This document shows, piece after piece, positions 16,894-24,857 of a stretch of 64,000 nt of DNA (position 1 is the stretch's first letter; the number at the start of each line of letters is the position of its first letter). The notes under the pieces are model-generated. The model worked only from the letters and a program-made list of their open reading frames with translations. It made no database searches and was not told the origin of the DNA. Source of the DNA: Streptomyces broussonetiae. Lineage in GTDB: Bacteria; Actinomycetota; Actinomycetes; Streptomycetales; Streptomycetaceae. The translations under genes were made by a program, and so were the position numbers. Where the stretch lies: positions 4,836,001-4,900,000 of the forward strand of contig NZ_CP047020.1 of the NCBI RefSeq assembly GCF_009796285.1, given 5' to 3'.

Positions 16894-17869
16894 GTCCGAC
16901 GGCCTCCTTCGGCTGTTCGTCGCTGCTGTGCTCGGCCTCGCCGGTGAACACCTCGGAGATGTGGTGGCGGCGCTGCTCCATGCGGACCAGGCCGAGGCCG
17001 AGGTCGGCGACGACGTCCCGGACGAGGTCGTAGGTCTCCTCGCCCTCGGCGGTCAGCAGCAGGATGTGGCCCGCACCGGGCAGTCCGGCGCCTTCGCCCC
17101 GCGTGTCGACCCCGCGCGCGTGCAGCGCCTCGCGCACCGCGCGGGTGCCGTCGGGGTGGGTCTCGCTGTCGGTGACCTCGATCGCGAGGGTGGTCGTGGT
17201 CTGCGTGAAGTCGGTGGTGGAGCTGGAACGCAGGAGTTTGCCGCCGTCGATGACGACGACGTGGTCGCAGGTGCGCTCCAGCTCGCCCAGCAGATGGGAG
17301 GTGACCAGGACCGAGATGCCGAAGTCGGTGTGGATGCGCCGGATCAGGCCGAGCATCTCGTCCCGGCCGACCGGGTCGAGGCCGTTGGTCGGCTCGTCCA
17401 GGAACACCAGCTGAGGGTCGTGCACCAGCGCCTGGGCGAGCTTGACCCGCTGCTTCATGCCGGTCGAGTAGCCGCCGATGGGGCGGTAGCGCTCCTCGTA
17501 CAGCCCGACATGGCGCAGGGTGTCCGCGGTGCGTTCGCGGGCGGCGGTCGGCGGCAGACCGGACATGCGCGCCATGTGGACGACGAACTCGGTGGCCGAG
17601 ACGTCCGGCGGCAGGCAGTCGTGCTCCGGCATGTACCCGACGCGCTCGCGGATGGTGCCGCCCTTGGTGGCGACGTCGAGGCCGAGCACCTCGGCGCGGC
17701 CCTCCGTGGCGGGGGACAGACCCAGCAGGATCTTGATCAGGGTGGACTTGCCGGCGCCGTTGGCTCCGACGAGCCCGGTCACACCGGGTCCGATGTCCAC
17801 GGACAGCCGGTCGAGAGCGGTCACCCGGGGGAACCGCTTGCTCAGGCTTTCGGTCGCGATCACAGTCAC
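16883..17869 (-). CDS. ABC transporter ATP-binding protein (first unit)
   Basis: This 328-residue ATPase heads the operon. It shows Walker A VGANGAGKST, signature YSTGMKQR, Walker B LVFLDEPTNG and the switch His in VTSHLLGE. A C-terminal domain of about 100 residues is rich in Glu/Thr and follows the catalytic core, as in DrrA-like exporters. The start TVIATESLSKRF is preceded by a 240-bp gap toward the divergent M24 gene. That gap contains GTCACATTCACCAG and TTGACG words that could be promoter elements, but no clear operator. Confidence 0.9.
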   Translation of the reverse strand: MTVIATESLSKRFPRVTALDRLSVDIGPGVTGLVGANGAGKSTLIKILLGLSPATEGRAEVLGLDVATKGGTIRERVGYMPEHDCLPPDVSATEFVVHMARMSGLPPTAARERTADTLRHVGLYEERYRPIGGYSTGMKQRVKLAQALVHDPQLVFLDEPTNGLDPVGRDEMLGLIRRIHTDFGISVLVTSHLLGELERTCDHVVVIDGGKLLRSSSTTDFTQTTTTLAIEVTDSETHPDGTRAVREALHARGVDTRGEGAGLPGAGHILLLTAEGEETYDLVRDVVADLGLGLVRMEQRRHHISEVFTGEAEHSSDEQPKEAVGHGG

Positions 17870-18109
17870 GCCTTCGACGGTAGTGATTCAGGCCACGCTG
17901 GTCGTCAGACCTCAGAGCCGTCTTGGCGTCAGACCCAGGTATTACGGGTCCCTAAGGGAAACCCCACCCAAGGGCCACCGCGGGTACTCCACAGCCCGTC
18001 ATCCCTCCTATTGACGCCGCCTCTAACAACTGTCACATTCACCAGTGTCAAGTTACGGACGCGTACCGCAGCCGGCGGGCGGGTCGGCTGCACGACGGGA
18101 CGGGGCGGC

Positions 18110-18952
18110 ATGACGACGGCAGTGAGCAGCGAACCCTCCGTGGAACTGCGGGGGTTCAGGCGGGTGCAGCGCCTCGCCTACGAGTGCGCGGAGGCGGTCG
18201 CAGCGCGTCTGGAGCCCGGCGTGACCGAGCACGAGGCGGCGCGGATGCAGCGCGAGTGGCTGCGCGAGCGCGGGGTGCGGGACTGGTTCCACCTGCCCTT
18301 CGCCTGGTTCGGGGACCGCACGGCGTTCGTGGACTTCCGCATCCCCCTGCAGTTCTTCCCGACCGACCGCGCCCTGGAGCCCGGAATGCCGTTCATCCTG
18401 GACATGGCGCCGGTGCACGAGGGATACACCGCGGACATCGGCTACTCGGGCTCGCTGGGCGTCAACCCGGTGCAGGACCGGCTGATGGCCGACCTGGAGG
18501 CGCACCGGGAGCTGATCCTGCGCGAGGCGCGCGAGCGGCGCCCGCTGCGCGAGATCTACGAGGACGTGGACCGGCTCATGGTCCGCCAGGGCTACGCCAA
18601 CCGGCATCGCGCGTACCCGTTCGGTGTGATCGCCCACAAGGTGGACCGGGTGAAGCAGCGCCGGTTCTCCCCGCATTTGTTCGGGTTCGGTACGCAGTCC
18701 CTCAAGGGCTTGGCCGCCGACGCGCTGCACGGCCACCGCGAGGGCTGGTCGCCCCTGTGGTCGCCGTACCGCTTCTCCGACCACCCGCCGCAGCCGGGCC
18801 TGTGGGCGGTCGAACCCCACCTCGGCTTCAGGGGTACGGGCGCGAAGTTCGAGGAGATCCTCGTGGTCACCGACTCGAGGGATCCCGAACAGGGCGCTTT
18901 CTGGCTGGACGACGACCTGCCGCACGTGCGGCGCTGGGCGGAGGAGAAGTGA
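18110..18952 (+). CDS. M24 family metallopeptidase-like protein
   Basis: This 280-residue protein has the pita-bread fold. The region FILDMAPVHEGYTADIGYSG holds the two expected Asp ligands (DMAP, ADIG), and the end has VEPHLGF and the Glu in KFEEILVVT. The central His region is degenerate compared with pepP (HLFGFGTQSLKG rather than a clear GTGHG), so activity may be altered or lost; this is inference. It starts a three-gene same-strand run with the hydrolase-SDR fusion (4-bp overlap) and a MerR regulator (1-bp gap). The ATG at 18110 fits the alignment of homologues that begin with a short Ser-rich leader. Confidence 0.78.
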   Translation: MTTAVSSEPSVELRGFRRVQRLAYECAEAVAARLEPGVTEHEAARMQREWLRERGVRDWFHLPFAWFGDRTAFVDFRIPLQFFPTDRALEPGMPFILDMAPVHEGYTADIGYSGSLGVNPVQDRLMADLEAHRELILREARERRPLREIYEDVDRLMVRQGYANRHRAYPFGVIAHKVDRVKQRRFSPHLFGFGTQSLKGLAADALHGHREGWSPLWSPYRFSDHPPQPGLWAVEPHLGFRGTGAKFEEILVVTDSRDPEQGAFWLDDDLPHVRRWAEEK

Positions 18953-20739
18953 CGGCGGACGGGGCGGGAGAGGCGAGGGTGGACGTGACGCTGAAGGGTG
19001 CGCGGGAGCGCAGGGTGGCGACCGGCGGGGTCGAGCTGTGCGTGGCCGAGCTGGGCGATCCGGAGCAGCCGACGGTGGTGCTGGTGCACGGCTACCCGGA
19101 CAGCAAGGAGGTCTGGTCGGAGGTGGCCGGCCGCCTGGCCGACCGCTTCCACGTGGTGCTGTACGACGTCCGGGGCCACGGCCGCTCGACGGCGCCGCAG
19201 CCGCTGCGCGGCGGCTTCACGCTGCCCAAGCTGACCGACGACTTCCTGGCCGTGGTGGACGCGGTCAGCCCGGACCGGCCGGTGCACCTGGTGGGGCACG
19301 ACTGGGGCTCGGTGCAGTCGTGGGAGTTCGTCACGGTGGGCCGCACGGAGGGCCGTATCGCCTCCTTCACCTCGATCTCCGGCCCGTCCCTGGACCACTT
19401 CGGGCACTGGATCAACGCGCGCGTGAAGCGGCCGACGCCCCGCCGCGTGGGCCAGCTCCTCGGCCAGGGCGCCAAGTCCTGGTACGTGTACCTGCTGCAC
19501 ACGCCCGCCCTGCCCGAGCTGGCCTGGCACGGCCCCCTCGGCAGGCGCTGGCCGAAGATTCTGGAGCGGGTCGAGCAGGTCCCCGGCGGCAGCTACCCCA
19601 CCGCCTCCCTCTCCTCCGACGCGGCGCACGGCGCCTGGCTGTACCGGGACAACGTCCGCCCCCGGCTGACCAGGCCCCGCCCGGACGCCTACGCGCACGC
19701 GCCCGTGCAGCTCATCACGCCCCAGGGGGACGCGTTCCTGTCCGAGCGGCTCTACGACGACCTGGAGCAGTGGGTGCCGCAGCTGACCCGCCGCACGCTC
19801 CCGGCCAGGCACTGGGTACCGCGCACCCGGCCCGACCAAATCGCCTCCTGGATCGAGGAGTTCATCGTGTCCGTCGACGGAGGGCGCCCCGAGCAGAAGG
19901 CGACCGGCCGCCACGCCGACCGGTTCGGCGGGCAGTTGGTGCTGGTCACCGGGGCGGGCAGCGGCATCGGGCGGGCCACGGCGTTCGCCTTCGCGGAGGC
20001 CGGCGCGCGCGTGGTCGCCGTCGACCGCGACGCCGAGGCCGCCGTACGCACCGCCGAGCTGTCCCGGCTGATCGGCGCGCCCGAGGCCTGGGCGGAGACC
20101 GCGGACGTCTCCGACGAGCAGGCGATGGAGAAGCTCGCCGAGAAGGTGCACCGCACGTACGGCGTGCTGGACGTGCTGGTCAACAACGCGGGCGTCGGCC
20201 TGTCGGGCTCCTTCTTCGCCACCACGACCGACGACTGGCACAAGGTCCTGGACGTGAACCTGTGGGGCGTGATCCACGGCTGCCGGCTGTTCGGCGCCCG
20301 GATGAGCGAGCGCGCCCAGGGCGGCCACATCGTCAACATCGCCTCGGCAGCGGCCTATCAGCCCTCCCGCGCCCTGCCGGCCTACAGCACCTCCAAGGCG
20401 GCGGTGCTGATGCTCTCCGAGTGCCTGCGCGCCGAACTCGCCGGACAGGGCATCGGGGTGAGCGCGATCTGCCCCGGCTTCGTCAACACCAACATCACCT
20501 CCACGACCCGCTTCGCCGGGGTCGACGAGGCGGAGGAGCGACGCCGGCAGAAGACCACGTCCCGGCTGTACGGCATGCGCAACTACCCGCCGGAGAAGGT
20601 GGCCGAGGCCGTCCTGGACGCGGTGGCCCGCGACAGGGCGGTGGTTCCGGTGACCCCGGAGGCGCGTGGCGCCCACCTCATGTCCCGTTTCCTGCCAGGG
20701 GTGTTGCGGCGACTCGCGCGCGTGGAGCCGAGGCTGTGA
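18949..20739 (+). CDS. Alpha/beta hydrolase - SDR oxidoreductase fusion protein
   Basis: The 596-residue protein joins two enzymes. Residues about 20-300 form an alpha/beta hydrolase of the epoxide-hydrolase/haloalkane-dehalogenase branch, with oxyanion motif HGYPDS and the nucleophile in GHDWGS (Asp118, not Ser). Residues about 325-560 form a short-chain dehydrogenase with the cofactor motif TGAGSGIGRATA, NNAG, the Ser region NIASAAA, and catalytic YSTSK (Tyr479, Lys483). The classical cofactor loop with VDRD suggests a choice that cannot be settled by eye. GTG 18949 overlaps the upstream stop (GTGA); GTG 18979 is an alternative. Coupled epoxide opening and alcohol oxidation is an inference. 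Confidence 0.88.
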   Translation: MTADGAGEARVDVTLKGARERRVATGGVELCVAELGDPEQPTVVLVHGYPDSKEVWSEVAGRLADRFHVVLYDVRGHGRSTAPQPLRGGFTLPKLTDDFLAVVDAVSPDRPVHLVGHDWGSVQSWEFVTVGRTEGRIASFTSISGPSLDHFGHWINARVKRPTPRRVGQLLGQGAKSWYVYLLHTPALPELAWHGPLGRRWPKILERVEQVPGGSYPTASLSSDAAHGAWLYRDNVRPRLTRPRPDAYAHAPVQLITPQGDAFLSERLYDDLEQWVPQLTRRTLPARHWVPRTRPDQIASWIEEFIVSVDGGRPEQKATGRHADRFGGQLVLVTGAGSGIGRATAFAFAEAGARVVAVDRDAEAAVRTAELSRLIGAPEAWAETADVSDEQAMEKLAEKVHRTYGVLDVLVNNAGVGLSGSFFATTTDDWHKVLDVNLWGVIHGCRLFGARMSERAQGGHIVNIASAAAYQPSRALPAYSTSKAAVLMLSECLRAELAGQGIGVSAICPGFVNTNITSTTRFAGVDEAEERRRQKTTSRLYGMRNYPPEKVAEAVLDAVARDRAVVPVTPEARGAHLMSRFLPGVLRRLARVEPRL

Positions 20740-20740
20740 G

Positions 20741-21688
20741 ATGACCGAAGCGGCGCCCGTGCGGACGTACCGCATCGAGGATCTCGCGCACCACACCGCC
20801 ACGACGGTCCGGACCATCCGCGCCTACCAGGACCGCGGTCTGCTCCCCCGGCCCGAGCGCCGGGGCCGCGCCAACCTCTACTCCGAGGCACACGTCACCC
20901 GGCTGCACCAGATCGCCCACCTCCTCGACCGCGGCTACACCCTGGCCTCCATCAAGGAGCTGCTGGAGGCCTGGGACACCGGCCGGGGCCTCGGCGGGGT
21001 GCTCGGTCTGGTCACCGAGGTGGAGGGTCCCTGGACGGACGAGCGCCCCGACCGTGTCACCCGCGCCGAACTGGACGCCCGCTTCGGCGGCACACCGGAC
21101 GACAATGCCGTGGCGGAGGCGGTCGAGCTGGGCGTCCTGGAGCGGATCGACGGCGACCCCGACATGTTCCTGGTGCCGAGCCCCCAAGAGCTGTCCGTGG
21201 CGGTCGAGTTGCATGCGGCAGGGGTGCCCCTGTCCGCGATCTCCGGCCATCTGCGGGAGTTGAGGGGGCAGGTCGAGCACATCGCCGCCCGTTTCCTGGA
21301 GTTCACCACCGAGTACGTCTTCGCCCGCTACCTGGAGGATCCCGGGCGCCGCACGGACGCGCACGCGGCGGAGGCGGCCGCACTCGTGCGCCGGCTGCGA
21401 CCTCTGGCCCAGCAGACGATGGAGGCCGAACTGGCGCGCGCCATGCGCACCTTGGCGACACGGCACCTTCGCACACGCCTGGTCACCGAGGAGTCCACGG
21501 AGGAGTCCGGCCCGACCCGTTGCGTTCCCCTCCCCGCCGAGACGATCACCGCTGTGGAAAAGCTTGTTGGGCAGAGCCGAGTCGCCGAGTTCATCGCACT
21601 GGCAGCCGAACGAGAGGCGAGAGCACGTGTGTTGGATCGTCTCGCTGCACCTCCCCTTCTGGACAAGGAACTTCGCGAATCACCCTAA
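20741..21688 (+). CDS. MerR family transcriptional regulator
   Basis: The N-terminal MerR winged helix (about residues 8-78) reads YRIEDLAHHTATTVRTIRAY then DRGLLPRPER and YSEAHVTRL, with KELLEAW starting the dimer helix. The remaining 230 residues are mostly helical, contain no cysteine metal site and resemble no effector domain I can name. The ATG is one base after the hydrolase-SDR stop, so it likely belongs to that operon and may control it. The 120 bp downstream contain a DnaA-box group and no hairpin. Confidence 0.88.
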   Translation: MTEAAPVRTYRIEDLAHHTATTVRTIRAYQDRGLLPRPERRGRANLYSEAHVTRLHQIAHLLDRGYTLASIKELLEAWDTGRGLGGVLGLVTEVEGPWTDERPDRVTRAELDARFGGTPDDNAVAEAVELGVLERIDGDPDMFLVPSPQELSVAVELHAAGVPLSAISGHLRELRGQVEHIAARFLEFTTEYVFARYLEDPGRRTDAHAAEAAALVRRLRPLAQQTMEAELARAMRTLATRHLRTRLVTEESTEESGPTRCVPLPAETITAVEKLVGQSRVAEFIALAAEREARARVLDRLAAPPLLDKELRESP

Positions 21689-21700
21689 TTCACATGTTCG

Positions 21701-21754
21701 TTATCCACAGAATCGCCAATTCCCCTGTGGATAACTACAGTTGGTTGTGGATCA
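21701..21754. promoter_or_regulatory. DnaA-box group between merR and kptA
   Basis: Within 54 bp there is TTATCCACA at 21701-21709, its inverted copy TGTGGATAA at 21726-21734, and TGTGGATCA at 21746-21754 (one mismatch to the Streptomyces consensus). The first two form an inverted pair. They lie 55-108 bp upstream of kptA. DnaA binding is inference. Confidence 0.6.
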
Positions 21755-21808
21755 AACCTGGGGACAAAAGAAACTGCGTGATCCGCGCCTCTCCGGCACG
21801 CTGGACAC

Positions 21809-22384
21809 ATGAGCGAAAGGCATGCCGCAAGACCCTCCGACGAACGACGCACCGTGAAGGTGTCGAAGTACCTCTCCAAGCACCTGCGCCACCAGCCGGA
21901 GCGGATCGGGATCGCCCCGGACCCGGCGGGCTGGGTGGAGATCGACGTCCTGATGGCCGCGGCCGCCGCCCACGGTTTCCCGTTCACGCGCGCGGAGCTG
22001 GACCACGTGGTGGCCACCAACGACAAGCGGCGCTTCGCGGTCGAGGGGGGCAGAATCCGCGCCAGCCAGGGCCACAGCATCGAGGTCGACCTCGGTCTGC
22101 CCCCGGCGTCCCCGCCGCCGTACCTCTACCACGGCACCGTCGCCCGCAGCCTGGACGCAATCCGCGTGCAGGGGCTCAGGCCCATGAACCGGCACGACGT
22201 CCACCTGTCCGCCGACCGCGAGACCGCCACCCGAGTCGGTGCCCGCCGCGGCCGGCCCGTGGTGCTCACCGTGGACGCCGGCGCCATGCACCGCGACGGC
22301 CATGTGTTCCACGTCAGCGCCAACGGCGTCTGGCTGACCAATGCCGTTCCGCCGCGCTACCTGCGGTTTCCCGGCCCCCGCTGA
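21809..22384 (+). CDS. kptA: RNA 2'-phosphotransferase (Tpt1/KptA family)
   Basis: This 191-residue protein belongs to the family that removes a 2'-phosphate from RNA with NAD+, releasing ADP-ribose 1'',2''-cyclic phosphate. The N-terminal winged-helix part begins VKVSKYLSKHLRHQP. The catalytic part has YLYHGTV, MNRHDVHLSAD, GRPVVLTVDA and VWLTNAVPPRYL, which match the family pattern. Bacterial homologues have no known native substrate because bacteria lack the yeast-type tRNA splicing pathway. The ATG at 21809 starts shortly before the domain. No RNA ligase gene is adjacent. Confidence 0.9.
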   Translation: MSERHAARPSDERRTVKVSKYLSKHLRHQPERIGIAPDPAGWVEIDVLMAAAAAHGFPFTRAELDHVVATNDKRRFAVEGGRIRASQGHSIEVDLGLPPASPPPYLYHGTVARSLDAIRVQGLRPMNRHDVHLSADRETATRVGARRGRPVVLTVDAGAMHRDGHVFHVSANGVWLTNAVPPRYLRFPGPR

Positions 22385-22448
22385 GCCTTCGCGCCCGCGC
22401 TTCGCGCTCCCGAGGAACCTTTGCGCACATGCGGCCATCATCAGTGGT

Positions 22449-22907
22449 ATGGACCACTGGCCCGAGCATCTGCCGACCACCCAGGCCGCCGTCGACGCCC
22501 TGCGCGCCCTCGGCGCCCGCTATGCGCGCGAGATCGAGGTGAGCGACGACATCGGCGCCGACCAGACCTCGCGCCGCAGCTCCGCGGGGATCGGGGTGAC
22601 CACGGACCCGGACGGCTCCCTGCCGCACGAGGCGTATGTGGAGTTCGGCGGTGTGCCCCGGGTGAGCGTGCGGCTCTACCCCGACGACGACGCGCTGATC
22701 ACCGTCGAGGGCATCGAGTGCCCCGACATCGCGCGCGACGACGTGCCGGCCTTCCTGCGCTCCGTCTTCGAGGGTCTCGCCCACGTCAGGGCGCGCCGCT
22801 TCCCGCCCGGCTACCGTCTGGTCGTCCCGCTGCCCGGAGACCGCACGCACAAGGAGTACGTGCCGATGATCCTGCTCAGCCCGTGGCTGAGCAGGAACGT
22901 TCGGTGA
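22449..22907 (+). CDS. Hypothetical protein, Streptomyces type
   Basis: I do not recognise a family. The 152-residue soluble protein starts MDHWPEHLPTTQAAVDALRA and contains a beta-rich middle (EAYVEFGGVPRVSVRLYPDD, ALITVEGIECPD). It ends VPMILLSPWLSR. Its codon bias is typical of its neighbours and it lacks a signal peptide or membrane segment. It lies between kptA (64-bp gap) and a flavin-dependent oxidoreductase gene (42-bp gap) on the same strand. Confidence 0.6.
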   Translation: MDHWPEHLPTTQAAVDALRALGARYAREIEVSDDIGADQTSRRSSAGIGVTTDPDGSLPHEAYVEFGGVPRVSVRLYPDDDALITVEGIECPDIARDDVPAFLRSVFEGLAHVRARRFPPGYRLVVPLPGDRTHKEYVPMILLSPWLSRNVR

Positions 22908-22949
22908 CCGTTTGGTCCGTTGTCAGCGGGTCCGCTTACTCTCGAACGC

Positions 22950-23852
22950 ATGACTCTGCGTCTGAGCACCGTGATCCTGCCCTACCGCCGCTGGAGCGAA
23001 GGCGCCCGCTCGGCCTGGATACGGGCCGAGCAGCTCGGCTTCCACACCGCGTACACCTACGACCACCTGTCCTGGCGCAGCTTCCGCGACGGCCCGTGGT
23101 TCGGTGCGATACCGACGCTGACCGCCGCCGCCGGCGTGACCGAGCGGCTGCGCCTGGGCACGCTCGTGACCTCGCCGAACTTCCGGCATCCGGTGACCCT
23201 CGCCAAGGAGCTGATCTCCCTCGACGACATCTCCGGCGGCCGGATCACCCTCGGCATAGGCGCGGGCGGCACCGGCTTCGACGCGACCGCCCTGGGCCAG
23301 GAGCCGTGGAGCCCGCGCGAGCGCGCCGACCGGCTCGCCGAGTTCGTGCCACTGCTCGACCGGCTGCTCAGCGAGGATGCGGTGACGTACGAGGGCAGGT
23401 TCTACTCGGCGGACGAGGCGCGGAACATCCCGGGCTGTGTGCAGCGGCCCCGGCTGCCGTTCGCGGTGGCGGCGACCGGCCCGCGCGGCCTCGGGCTCGC
23501 CGCCCGGCACGGGCAGGCATGGGTGACCACGGGCGACCCGAAGCTGTACGAGAACGGCACCCCGGAGCAGTCCGTCCAGGCCCTGCGCGGGCAGCTCGGC
23601 AAGCTGGCCGAGGCCTGCGCGGCCGTCGGGCGGGACGTGGCCGAGCTGGACAAGATCCTGCTCACCGGCTTCACCCCGGACCGCTCCGGGCCGCTGCAGT
23701 CCCTGGACGCCTTCGTGGACTTCGCCGGGCGCCACCGCGATCTGGGCTTCACCGAGATCGTGATCCACTGGCCCATCCCGGACTCCGACTTCGCCGCGGA
23801 CGAGAAGGTCTTCGAGCAGATCGCCATGGAGGGGCTCGCTCAACTGGGCTGA
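22950..23852 (+). CDS. LLM class flavin-dependent oxidoreductase
   Basis: This 300-residue luciferase-like TIM barrel probably uses reduced FMN or F420 to oxidise a small molecule. It starts MTLRLSTVILPYRRW and has the family's ERLRLGTLVTSPNFRHP, LDDISGGRITLGIGAGG and VAATGPRGLGLAARHGQAW segments. The substrate cannot be assigned. The ATG at 22950 is preceded by TACTCT 7 nt upstream, so a leaderless transcript is possible; an in-frame upstream GTG lacks coding support. Confidence 0.85.
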   Translation: MTLRLSTVILPYRRWSEGARSAWIRAEQLGFHTAYTYDHLSWRSFRDGPWFGAIPTLTAAAGVTERLRLGTLVTSPNFRHPVTLAKELISLDDISGGRITLGIGAGGTGFDATALGQEPWSPRERADRLAEFVPLLDRLLSEDAVTYEGRFYSADEARNIPGCVQRPRLPFAVAATGPRGLGLAARHGQAWVTTGDPKLYENGTPEQSVQALRGQLGKLAEACAAVGRDVAELDKILLTGFTPDRSGPLQSLDAFVDFAGRHRDLGFTEIVIHWPIPDSDFAADEKVFEQIAMEGLAQLG

Positions 23853-23964
23853 CCCGGGAGGCCGTCCGGTTCGCCGGTTGCCGTCTGTTCCGCTGAGCGT
23901 CATCTGTGTCTCAACTGTGCGGAGTCCCGCACGACCGTGCGGGCATATGCGCGAGAATGGCCGG

Positions 23965-24834
23965 GTGACCTCAGCGACCAGACAGCCCGGGACCCCTGCC
24001 GCCGCCACACCCCCGCGGCTGATCGCCACCGATCTCGACGGCACGCTGCTGCGTGACGACAAGTCGGTCTCCCCGCGGACCGTCGCCGCGCTCGCCGCCG
24101 CCGAGGATGCGGGCATCGAGGTCTTCTTCGTCACCGGCCGCCCGGCCCGCTGGATGGGCGTGGTCAGCGATCACGTCCACGGCCACGGCCTGGCGATCTG
24201 CGGGAACGGCGCCGCCGTGGTCGACCTGCACGGTGGCCCCGGCGCCCACCGGTTCGTGAAGGTGCGCGAACTGGCCCGCGCCAACGCCCTGGACTCCGTA
24301 TGCCTGCTGCGCGAGGCGGCGCCCGGCACGGTGTTCGCAATCGAGCAGACCTACGGCTTCCACCAGGAGCCGGACTATCCCCAGTTGCACATGGAGATAC
24401 CGGACAACCTCCTGCCCGCCGAGCAACTCCTCGCCCCCGACGGCCCGGAAACCGGGCAGCCCGTGCTCAAGATCCTGGCCTATCACCCGGATCTCGACCC
24501 CGACGCCTTCCTCACGCTCGCCCGGATCGCGATCGGCGACCGCGCCACCGTCACCCGCTCCAGCCCCAGCGCCCTGCTGGAACTGAGCGGCCCCGACGTC
24601 TCCAAGGCCAGCACGCTCGCCCTGTGCTGCGCCGAGCGCGGCATCTCGCACGAGGAGGTCGTGGCCTTCGGTGACATGCCCAACGACCTCGAGATGCTGA
24701 CCTGGGCCGGCCGGTCGTACGCGATGGGCAACGCCCACCCGGACGTCCTCGCCGCCGCGTCGGGCCGTACGGTCGCCAACAACGAGGACGGTGTGGCGGT
24801 CGTGATCGAGCAGTTGCTGGCCGAACGTTTCTAG
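23965..24834 (+). CDS. HAD superfamily (Cof-type) phosphatase
   Basis: This 289-residue protein has HAD motif I ATDLDGTLL, motif II FVTGRPARW, and the C-terminal AFGDMPNDLEML plus GNAHPDV segments of the Cof subgroup, with a cap domain between. It is related to the phosphatase at 12743-13552. The GTG at 23965 is preferred because AGAAT sits about 6 nt upstream (a leaderless-type promoter is possible) and the HAD fold starts 20 residues later. ATG 23947 is the alternative. It converges on the broken sensor kinase gene 23 bp away. Confidence 0.85.
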   Translation: MTSATRQPGTPAAATPPRLIATDLDGTLLRDDKSVSPRTVAALAAAEDAGIEVFFVTGRPARWMGVVSDHVHGHGLAICGNGAAVVDLHGGPGAHRFVKVRELARANALDSVCLLREAAPGTVFAIEQTYGFHQEPDYPQLHMEIPDNLLPAEQLLAPDGPETGQPVLKILAYHPDLDPDAFLTLARIAIGDRATVTRSSPSALLELSGPDVSKASTLALCCAERGISHEEVVAFGDMPNDLEMLTWAGRSYAMGNAHPDVLAAASGRTVANNEDGVAVVIEQLLAERF

Positions 24835-24857
24835 CGGCCGGCAGGGGTCCGGGCGGC

